Positions 15,227 through 21,313 of a DNA stretch of 24,238 nt are shown here, one piece after another. The stretch comes from CAZRNB01 sp964601355 (GTDB taxonomy: Bacteria > Planctomycetota > Phycisphaerae > Sedimentisphaerales > Anaerobacaceae), in NCBI GenBank assembly GCA_964601355.1, contig CAZRNB010000038.1, positions 1-24,238 of the forward strand. Direction: 5' to 3'. Each line of letters opens with the position of its first letter. Positions within the stretch are counted from its first letter, which is position 1. Both the position numbers and the translations under genes were made by a program. The notes under the pieces were generated by a model. The model had not been told where the DNA came from. It did not search any database and was given only the letters and a program-made list of their open reading frames with translations.

Positions 15227-15586
15227 ATGAAGGGAATCTCAACATATCAAAATGCCACGATTACAACACAGAACAAAGGCCGGCTTATTGTACTTCTCTA
15301 CGACGGCGCAATTAAGTTTATGAAACTGGCAATTAAGGAGCTTGATGCAAAAAACTACGAAGCGAAGGGCCGATACATCAATAAAGCTCAGGATATAATC
15401 GATGAGCTTAATGCGGTTCTTGATATGGACGCGGGGAGCGAAATAGCCGTCAACCTTCGGAAGCTTTATTGCTTTATGAATAATCGCCTCGCTGAGGCCA
15501 ATGCCAAACGTGACCCTCAAATCATAAGTGAAGTAATTAGCCTGATGGAAGAGCTTAATCAAAGCTGGAAAGCAATAACAGGCTAA
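15227..15586 (+). CDS. fliS: Flagellin export chaperone FliS
   Basis: FliS binds the C-terminal D0 helix of flagellin in the cytoplasm and prevents its premature assembly. The 119-residue helical product matches family length and pattern: MKGISTYQNATITTQNKGRLIVLLYDGAIKF, with YDGAIKFM as the conserved helix, then YINKAQDIIDELNAVLDMDAG and NLRKLYCFMNNRLAEAN. The ATG at 15227 follows GGAG by eight bases, within a heptad unit. It lies directly downstream of its client flagellin. Confidence 0.95.
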   Translation: MKGISTYQNATITTQNKGRLIVLLYDGAIKFMKLAIKELDAKNYEAKGRYINKAQDIIDELNAVLDMDAGSEIAVNLRKLYCFMNNRLAEANAKRDPQIISEVISLMEELNQSWKAITG

Positions 15587-15653
15587 AAAACCATCTCACA
15601 GCGCACTAAAAATCACAAATGCACTCCTCCCGAAAAGATAGCAAAAAATTTAG

Positions 15654-15708
15654 TAATTGGTGATTGGTAATTACCCGTTACCAGTTTCCAATTACCAGTT
15701 TCCAGTTA
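15654..15708. repeat. Inverted heptad array, TAATTGG/CCAATTA family
   Basis: The left arm is TAATTGG, TGATTGG and TAATTA (15654-15673). The right arm is CCCGTTA, CCAGTTT, CCAATTA, CCAGTTT, CCAGTTA (15674-15708). It sits between fliS and the promoter of the sugar-nucleotide operon and could act as a bidirectional stem-loop boundary. Confidence 0.85.
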
Positions 15709-15733
15709 AAATCTCTATGCTTGTCATCTACAG

Positions 15734-15762
15734 TTGACACAAACGCCGACAGGCTTTAGAAT
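15734..15762 (+). promoter_or_regulatory. Sigma-70 promoter of the rml operon
   Basis: TTGACA (15734-15739), a 17-base spacer and TAGAAT (15757-15762) give a perfect -35, ideal spacing and a 5/6 -10. The expected transcription start is near 15769, about 28 bases before the rmlA ATG. Confidence 0.85.
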
Positions 15763-15796
15763 TATAAAGTCCTGCAAAACCAAAAAGGAGATTCAC

Positions 15797-16522
15797 ATGG
15801 ACCTAAAAGGCGTAATTCTGGCCGGAGGCACTGGCTCGCGTCTGATGCCGCTAACAAAGGTCACAAATAAACATCTGCTCCCGATCGGACGCAAGCCTAT
15901 GATCTATTACCCAATTGAAAAGCTGACCTCCATCGGTATAGAGGAAATCCTTATCGTAACCGGTATCGAGCATATGGGAGACGTGGTCAGCCTGCTCGGC
16001 TCCGGAAGAAACTTCGGCTGCCGATTTACATACAAAGTGCAGGATGAAGCAGGCGGAATAGCACAAGCCTTGGCACTGTCAGAAAATTTCGCAAACGAAC
16101 AAAATCTTATTGTTATCCTCGGCGATAACATATTTAAAGATAACCTCAAGAACTATGCGGCCAAATTCGCCTCTCAAAAAACTGGTGCTAAAGTTTTACT
16201 CAAGGAAGTTGATGACCCCAAACGATTTGGTGTTGCAGAAATTTCGGGCGACAGGATTATCAGCATTGAGGAAAAACCCAAAAAGCCCAAATCAAATTAC
16301 GCCGTAACAGGCATATATTTTTACGACGCTTCAGTATTTGATATTATACGGACACTTAAGCCATCTGCCCGAGGCGAGCTTGAGATTAGTGACGTCAACA
16401 ATGCCTATATTGCAAGAGGCCAACTGGCTTATGATGTACTAAACGGCTGGTGGACGGATGCAGGAACATTCGAATCACTGATTAAGGCTAATGATTTAGT
16501 GGAAAAGGAGCCGCCACGATGA
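15797..16522 (+). CDS. rmlA: Glucose-1-phosphate thymidylyltransferase (RmlA), short form
   Basis: RmlA makes dTDP-glucose from glucose-1-phosphate and dTTP, the first step of dTDP-L-rhamnose synthesis. The 241-residue product has the nucleotide-binding LAGGTGSRLMPLT at 8-20, KHLLPIGRKPMIYYPI at 25-40, the metal-binding LGDN at 108-111, EEKPKKPKSNYAVTGIYFYD at 158-177 and WWTDAGT at 218-224. It is about 50 residues shorter than E. coli RmlA and lacks the C-terminal regulatory helices, a known short form. ATG 15797 follows AAGGAG by six bases. It overlaps rmlC by four bases (ATGA). Related nucleotidyltransferases share these motifs, but the rmlCDB neighbours settle the substrate. Confidence 0.92.
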   Translation: MDLKGVILAGGTGSRLMPLTKVTNKHLLPIGRKPMIYYPIEKLTSIGIEEILIVTGIEHMGDVVSLLGSGRNFGCRFTYKVQDEAGGIAQALALSENFANEQNLIVILGDNIFKDNLKNYAAKFASQKTGAKVLLKEVDDPKRFGVAEISGDRIISIEEKPKKPKSNYAVTGIYFYDASVFDIIRTLKPSARGELEISDVNNAYIARGQLAYDVLNGWWTDAGTFESLIKANDLVEKEPPR

Positions 16523-17046
16523 GTAAAAAAATACTGCCGTTGCGAACGGTCCTTGCAGATGAAGGGCTGATTGTCCGAAGCTCGGATAAGCTTATTGATG
16601 GAGTCACTATTCGACGTGCGAAGGTCATTTCTGATGAACGTGGCCGATTGGGCGAGATTATGCGGGCGGACGACCCGTGGTTTAAAAAGTTCGGCCAGGT
16701 TTATTTTACCACTACTTACCCCGGTGTCGTGAAGGCCTGGCATTTTCACAAGAAACAAACCGATCATTTTTATGTTGTCAAAGGAATCGTAAAGATTGCC
16801 TTGTATGATGAGCGAAAGGATTCACCTACCCACGGCACAGTAAATGAGCTTTACATCGGCGAGCATTGCCCTGGTCTGCTTCGGATACCCCCCGGCGTAC
16901 AGCACGGCTGGATGTGCGTGGGACAAACCGAAGCCTATATTGTGAACGTGGTCTCAGAAATGTATGACTATGCAGAGCCGGATGAATTCCGCGAACATCC
17001 GCATGACAATCATATTCCTTATGATTGGACCCGCAAAGATGGCTAA
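16519..17046 (+). CDS. rmlC: dTDP-4-dehydrorhamnose 3,5-epimerase-like protein (RmlC)
   Basis: RmlC is a cupin that epimerises dTDP-4-keto-6-deoxyglucose at C3 and C5. The 175-residue product keeps the fold pattern: an RGxxGE-like start (DERGRLGEIMRAD), the active-site strand GVVKAWHFHKKQTDHFYVVKG at about 75-95, the LYDERKDSPT turn, the IPPGVQHGW segment, and a C-terminal YDYAEPDE. In classical RmlC the active-site strand reads RGLHYQ. Here it is KAWHFH, so the catalytic His is kept but its surroundings differ, which marks a divergent subfamily. It overlaps rmlA by four bases and rmlD by eight. The operon context supports its role in the rhamnose pathway. Confidence 0.85.
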   Translation: MSKKILPLRTVLADEGLIVRSSDKLIDGVTIRRAKVISDERGRLGEIMRADDPWFKKFGQVYFTTTYPGVVKAWHFHKKQTDHFYVVKGIVKIALYDERKDSPTHGTVNELYIGEHCPGLLRIPPGVQHGWMCVGQTEAYIVNVVSEMYDYAEPDEFREHPHDNHIPYDWTRKDG

Positions 17047-17881
17047 AGAGACCGTGGCAATACTAGGCGGCAAAGGAATGCTGGGCACAGACTTAGTTGA
17101 GATATGCCGGCAGAAAGGCTTTAACGTTAAGGTGCTTGATTTACCGGAATTTGATATTACCGACTCCCGGCAATTGGAGCAAGCTGTCAAATCCAATGAA
17201 ACAATTGTCAATTGCGCAGCTTATACCAATGTAGATGGGGCTGAAAGTGAAAAAAAACTGGCTCATCAGGTTAACGCGGAGGCGGCAGGACGGCTGGGTA
17301 CCCTGGCAAAAAAAACAAATCGTTGGCTGTTACATATCAGTACCGACTTTGTCTTCGATGGCAAGCTAAATAGGCCATACATTGAGACCGACCCGCCGAA
17401 TCCTATAAATGAATATGGAAAAAGCAAATTAGCCGGCGAGCAGCTTTTAGTTGAAAGCGGCTGTCGGCACTGTATAATGCGTCTTCAGTGGACGTACGGT
17501 TTGCACGGGCAAAATTTTGTGACAAAATTGATTCAGCGTGCCCGAACCGAGAATATAGTAAAGGTAGTTAATGACCAGATAGGTTCGCCCACGGCTACGG
17601 TTGAGGCAGCAAAGGTAATTTGTAAGCTGCTGGACAAAAAGCCAGAAGATTTGTTTCATTTTGCCAACGCCGGTTATGTCAGTCGCTACGAAATGGCAAA
17701 GTTTATCTTTGATAAGCTCTCGATAGATGTTGAATTATTCCCTTGTAAAAGCAGTGAATACGTTACCGATGCTATTAGGCCTTTAAACAGCCGGTTCGAT
17801 TGCAGCAAAATCAGTGCTTTATTGAATGAACCTATCGTTAGCTGGCAGGAGTCATTGGAACGCTTCTTGAGACAATTATGA
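17039..17881 (+). CDS. rmlD: dTDP-4-dehydrorhamnose reductase (RmlD)
   Basis: RmlD reduces dTDP-4-keto-L-rhamnose with NAD(P)H to dTDP-L-rhamnose. The 280-residue product is a short-chain-dehydrogenase-type protein. It has the cofactor loop GGKGMLG at 10-16, NCAAYTNVDGAE at 58-69, STDFVFDG at 101-108 and the catalytic YxxxK as Tyr126/Lys130 in EYGKSK. GSPTATVEAAKVI in the C-terminal half is also typical. I chose ATG 17039, which overlaps the rmlC stop by eight bases. An in-frame upstream start lies deep inside rmlC. It overlaps rmlB by four bases (ATGA). Confidence 0.94.
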   Translation: MAKETVAILGGKGMLGTDLVEICRQKGFNVKVLDLPEFDITDSRQLEQAVKSNETIVNCAAYTNVDGAESEKKLAHQVNAEAAGRLGTLAKKTNRWLLHISTDFVFDGKLNRPYIETDPPNPINEYGKSKLAGEQLLVESGCRHCIMRLQWTYGLHGQNFVTKLIQRARTENIVKVVNDQIGSPTATVEAAKVICKLLDKKPEDLFHFANAGYVSRYEMAKFIFDKLSIDVELFPCKSSEYVTDAIRPLNSRFDCSKISALLNEPIVSWQESLERFLRQL

Positions 17882-18987
17882 GAAGACTATTAGTTACAGG
17901 CGGTGCAGGATTTATTGGAAGCAATTTTGTGAGAATGGTGCTTTGCGAGCATTCTGATTGTTTTGTGGTCAATCTGGATAAGCTCACTTATGCCGGCAAT
18001 CTGGAAAACCTTGCCCCGTTAGAAATTCCAAGACGGTTGGACATATTAAAAAAACCTAACAAACAGGAATTTCTAACGGGGCGAACTGGTTTCTTAAACC
18101 ATCCTAACCACAAATTTATTAAAGGTGACATTTGCGATGGCAGGCTGATAGAGCAGATAATTGATGAGCATCGGATCGACACGATTATTAATTTCGCCGC
18201 TGAAAGCCACGTTGATCGTTCAATTGCCGACCCTAAAGTCTTTATAGAAACCAACGTCACCGGAACATTGACACTTCTGGAAGCTGCTCGCGATAAGAAG
18301 CTGGAGCGTTTTATTCAGATTTCTACCGATGAGGTTTATGGTGCGCTCGGNNNNNNNNNNNNNNNNNNNNNNNNNNNNNNNNNNNNNNNNNNNNNNNNNN
18401 NNNNNNNNNNNNNNNNNNNNNNNNNNNNNNNNNNNNNNNNNNNNNNNNNNGTAAAATATAATATCACCAGATGCTCAAACAACTATGGCCCATACCAGTT
18501 TCCGGAGAAATTGATCCCGTTGATGATTAACAATGCTCTTAATAATAAGGACCTGCCGGTTTATGGCGACGGCCTATATGTTCGGGACTGGTTGTATGTA
18601 TATGACCATTGTACCGCAATCTGGAAGGTTTTAACTGAAGCACCTCCAGGCGAGATTTACAATATTGGCGGCTGTAATGAAAAGACAAATCTTGCTGTCA
18701 TCGATGTGATACTTAATCGACTATGCAAGCCAAAGTCATTGATAAAACATGTAACAGACAGGCCCGGGCATGACAGGCGATACGCCATCGATGCCGGCAA
18801 GATAATAGCGGAGCTGGGCTGGAAGCCGTCGGTGAATTTTGAAGAAGGAATGAGCCAAACCATCGACTGGTATCTCCAAAACCAGGATTGGCTTAGTAAT
18901 GTCGTCTCCGGTGACTATCAAAAATATTATAAATCGATGTACGGACAAAGGACAGAAGACAGAGGAAAGAAGACAGACGACAGATGA
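17878..18987 (+). CDS. rmlB: dTDP-glucose 4,6-dehydratase (RmlB), with assembly gap
   Basis: RmlB converts dTDP-glucose to the 4-keto-6-deoxy sugar with bound NAD+. Visible motifs are GGAGFIGSNF at 8-17, FAAESHVDRSI at 106-116, STDEVYG at 149-155, and after the gap RCSNNYGPYQFPEKLIP. 100 Ns hide the catalytic YxxxK. Comparison with the family pattern suggests the true gap is some nine or more bases longer than drawn. Two oddities are visible. Residues about 46-71 carry an extra segment encoded by a palindromic element (18013-18082). The C-terminal tail QRTEDRGKKTDDR, after the normal end near KSMYG, is encoded by GACAGAA-type heptads that also supply the stop. Confidence 0.93.
   Translation: MRRLLVTGGAGFIGSNFVRMVLCEHSDCFVVNLDKLTYAGNLENLAPLEIPRRLDILKKPNKQEFLTGRTGFLNHPNHKFIKGDICDGRLIEQIIDEHRIDTIINFAAESHVDRSIADPKVFIETNVTGTLTLLEAARDKKLERFIQISTDEVYGALXXXXXXXXXXXXXXXXXXXXXXXXXXXXXXXXXXVKYNITRCSNNYGPYQFPEKLIPLMINNALNNKDLPVYGDGLYVRDWLYVYDHCTAIWKVLTEAPPGEIYNIGGCNEKTNLAVIDVILNRLCKPKSLIKHVTDRPGHDRRYAIDAGKIIAELGWKPSVNFEEGMSQTIDWYLQNQDWLSNVVSGDYQKYYKSMYGQRTEDRGKKTDDR
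18013..18082. repeat. In-frame palindromic insertion in rmlB
   Basis: GCCCCGTTAGAAATTCC (18013-18029) and GGAATTTCTAACGGGGC (18066-18082) are perfect 17-base complements around a 36-base loop. The 70-bp unit lies where typical RmlB proteins pass directly from the LENLA region to the FIKGDICD strand, and it adds about 24 residues without breaking the frame. Confidence 0.85.
18351..18450. other. Assembly gap of 100 Ns
   Basis: A run of exactly 100 Ns interrupts rmlB. The round number suggests a placeholder of unknown true length. The reading frame happens to remain open across it. Confidence 0.95.
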
Positions 18988-19037
18988 CAGATCGAATTTG
19001 TTTTCTGACTTCTGTTCTCTGATTTCTGACTTCTGAT
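18944..19037. repeat. Inverted heptad array, GACAGAA/TTCTGAC family
   Basis: The left arm has seven units, GACAAAG, GACAGAA, GACAGAG, GAAAGAA, GACAGAC, GACAGAT, GACAGAT (18944-18992), then a 10-base spacer. The right arm has five units, TTCTGAC, TTCTGTT, CTCTGAT, TTCTGAC, TTCTGAT (19003-19037). It encodes the RmlB tail and stop at its left end. Its last two bases start the ATG of the next gene. Confidence 0.88.
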
Positions 19038-19842
19038 GATTAAAGGCAAAGCAACAATATGCGTGGTGAACTATAAAACATTAGACTTTACACAACTGTG
19101 CCTGCGCAGCATTCGCAAATTTACCAAATTTCCGTATGAGGTTATTGTCATTGATAATGACTCACAGGACGATTCTTTGGAGTATTTAAAACGCCTAAGC
19201 TGGATTCGTTTGATTGAGCGGAAAGACAGAAATAATCCAACCGGAGGCTATGCACACTCTGCTGGCCTGGACTTTGGTCTTGCGAATTGCGATACAGAAT
19301 TTTTTGTTTCATTGCATTCAGACGTCTTTATACAAAAAGAAAATTGGCTCACGGATATTATCAGCTACTTCAGCGATGATGAAAACATAGCCTGCGTCGG
19401 TTCAGACAAAATTGAATTGACCCCTATATGGAGAACGTTACTGAAAAAGGCAACCGACTTAAGAACCTTCAAACGTAAATTGTTCCGTGAGCCGGATGCG
19501 ATCGGCAAATTCCGCTACTACAATCGTACGATATGCTGCATTTACCGAACCGGCGTCTTACATCGAGAGAAACTTTCGTTTCTTATGGACAACGACAAAG
19601 GCTTAACAGGAGGGAAAAAATTGTACTTTGAGCTGGTTGACCGTGGCTACAAAACCGTTGAGCTTGCTCCATCTATAATGAGACAATACATTATACACCT
19701 TGCCCACGCTACTCAAGCAGTAAATCCGCAGGAATTTACTTTGCGAAAAAAAACGATAAAAATGTACAATAGAATTATTGATAAAGTAATGTCACGTCCG
19801 CTGATTCAAAACATAATCACGGATGAATCATTGGATCGGTAA
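19036..19842 (+). CDS. Family 2 glycosyltransferase
   Basis: This is a cytoplasmic GT-A inverting glycosyltransferase, probably adding a sugar (perhaps rhamnose) to the lipid-linked glycan. The 268-residue product shows the GT2 start ICVVNYKTLDFTQLCLRSI at about 9-27, then YEVIVIDNDSQDDSLEYL, a GGYAHSAGLDFGL segment, and a metal-binding SLHSDVFI in place of DxD near 93-100. The ATG at 19036 has no Shine-Dalgarno sequence and begins in the last unit of a heptad array, so translation may be weak, leaderless-like or reinitiated from rmlB. Donor and acceptor cannot be told from the sequence. Confidence 0.85.
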   Translation: MIKGKATICVVNYKTLDFTQLCLRSIRKFTKFPYEVIVIDNDSQDDSLEYLKRLSWIRLIERKDRNNPTGGYAHSAGLDFGLANCDTEFFVSLHSDVFIQKENWLTDIISYFSDDENIACVGSDKIELTPIWRTLLKKATDLRTFKRKLFREPDAIGKFRYYNRTICCIYRTGVLHREKLSFLMDNDKGLTGGKKLYFELVDRGYKTVELAPSIMRQYIIHLAHATQAVNPQEFTLRKKTIKMYNRIIDKVMSRPLIQNIITDESLDR

Positions 19843-19855
19843 CAAATCTTTGTGT

Positions 19856-19883
19856 AAAACGCCTTTTGAGAGGCCTTTTCTTT
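19856..19883 (+). terminator. Possible weak intrinsic terminator
   Basis: AAAA-C-GCCT, loop TTTGAG and AGGC-C-TTTT form an interrupted stem followed by a T-rich CTTTCTTT-like run, 14 bases after the glycosyltransferase stop. The stem is short, so read-through into the next gene is likely. Confidence 0.3.
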
Positions 19884-19906
19884 CCGGGTAATTGTGAACA
19901 GATAAT

Positions 19907-21313
19907 ATGCTTAAAAGATACGCAACGTATTTTTCTTTCTTCCGCTCCATCGTCGATATAACGGCCATTAGCTGCGCCTGGATAGCTGTTTACTGCCTTC
20001 GATTTTATTCAGGGCTGTTAAGCACCCCAAAAGGAATACCAGATTTCAGGAGACATTTAACCTTAACACTGCCTGTAACATTTATCTGTTATTTTGGCTG
20101 CCTGCTGACAGGCCTTTATAAGCCTAAACGGATGTGGGGATTCTTTAAGCTGCTTACTGATACAATTAAAGCCAGCACTTTTGCAGGGCTGCTGCTGCTG
20201 GCACTTCTTTACTATCTTCAGAGTGAGCCTTACTCACGGAAATTATTGCTGCTTTTCGTAATTATGCTATTCATTGGTTTGACCATTTCGCACATATTTA
20301 CAATGTACACTGTGCGATATTTGCGTGCAAAAGGCTATAATTTACGTTATTACGTGGTTATAGGTGCAGGGAAAAAAGGACAACAGCTCGTTCACGATAT
20401 TGAGCAAACAAGCTGGTTAGGATTAAAATGCCGATTCTTCGTGGATAATAATCCGAGCCGTATCGGCAATGAGCTGCTCGGCATCCCTGTATATGGACCT
20501 CTTGAAAATTTAACTGAATTGATAAATCCTAAAGATGTGGATGAAGTCTATCTTACCCTAAGCGGAGCAGAAGCTCAAGAAGCATATCCACTTTTAGAAC
20601 AACTGCAGGGGGCAGGTATCACAGTGCGAATTGTACCGGATTGGGGCGGTCTGTCTTCAATAAGCCGGCCCACAGTAGTAACCATTGGCTCACAGGTTCT
20701 TTTCTCGGCTGCAGATTCTCCCTTAAATGGCGTGAATGTTGTGCTAAAAGAAATTTTTGACCGCGTAGCGGCTGTGGTGCTGCTGGTAATGTTGGCTATT
20801 CCTATCAGCCTGATAGCCGTGTTGATTAAGCTGACGACAAAAGGGCCGGTTTTTTATAAGCAAACGAGGGTAGGCTTAGATCAGAAAGAATTCGAGATAC
20901 TTAAGTTCCGCACAATGAGAGCTGATGCAGAAAGCGAAAATGATCCACAATGGACTACGTCGAATGATTTGCGATGCACCGGCCTCGGCAGGTGGCTTCG
21001 CAGGACAAGTCTTGATGAGATACTCCAGCTTATAAACGTTGTAAAGGGCGATATGAGCATAGTTGGTCCCCGGCCTGAGCAGCCGGTCTTCGTAAAACAA
21101 TTCTGTGAAGACTACAAAAAGTATATGCTCAGACATAAAGTCAAGGCTGGAATGACTGGATGGGCACAAATACATGGATTCCGCGGTGATACTTCCATAA
21201 GTAAAAGATTGCAGTATGATTTATATTATGTTAGAAACTGGTCTTTTGGACTGGATCTGTGGATTTTGTTGCAGACACCCTGGCACATTATAAAAGGGAA
21301 AAATGCGTACTAA
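19907..21313 (+). CDS. Polyprenyl-phosphate sugar-1-phosphate transferase, WcaJ type
   Basis: This enzyme transfers a sugar-1-phosphate, probably glucose-1-phosphate from UDP-glucose, to undecaprenyl phosphate and so starts the glycan. The 468-residue product has four N-terminal membrane segments (about 12-30, 45-65, 82-105, 112-130) and a Rossmann-like middle domain (GAGKKGQQLVHDIE...VYGPLENL). A fifth membrane segment lies near 285-310, followed by the catalytic sugar-transferase domain with KFRTMRADAES, VGPRPEQPVFV and RGDTSISKRLQYDLYYVRNW. The RGDTS...DLYY tail ending KNAY is typical of WcaJ/EpsE-like glucose transferases. No ribosome-binding site is visible. It overlaps the next gene by 11 bases. 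Confidence 0.92.
   Translation: MLKRYATYFSFFRSIVDITAISCAWIAVYCLRFYSGLLSTPKGIPDFRRHLTLTLPVTFICYFGCLLTGLYKPKRMWGFFKLLTDTIKASTFAGLLLLALLYYLQSEPYSRKLLLLFVIMLFIGLTISHIFTMYTVRYLRAKGYNLRYYVVIGAGKKGQQLVHDIEQTSWLGLKCRFFVDNNPSRIGNELLGIPVYGPLENLTELINPKDVDEVYLTLSGAEAQEAYPLLEQLQGAGITVRIVPDWGGLSSISRPTVVTIGSQVLFSAADSPLNGVNVVLKEIFDRVAAVVLLVMLAIPISLIAVLIKLTTKGPVFYKQTRVGLDQKEFEILKFRTMRADAESENDPQWTTSNDLRCTGLGRWLRRTSLDEILQLINVVKGDMSIVGPRPEQPVFVKQFCEDYKKYMLRHKVKAGMTGWAQIHGFRGDTSISKRLQYDLYYVRNWSFGLDLWILLQTPWHIIKGKNAY

Noticed and set aside
15734..15796. Upstream in-frame extension of rmlA from a TTG
   Set aside because: The TTG is part of the -35 box of the promoter. ATG 15797 has a good Shine-Dalgarno sequence and fits the family N-terminus.
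16964..17038. Upstream start for rmlD inside rmlC
   Set aside because: It would overlap rmlC by over 80 bases. The family N-terminus and coupling fit ATG 17039.
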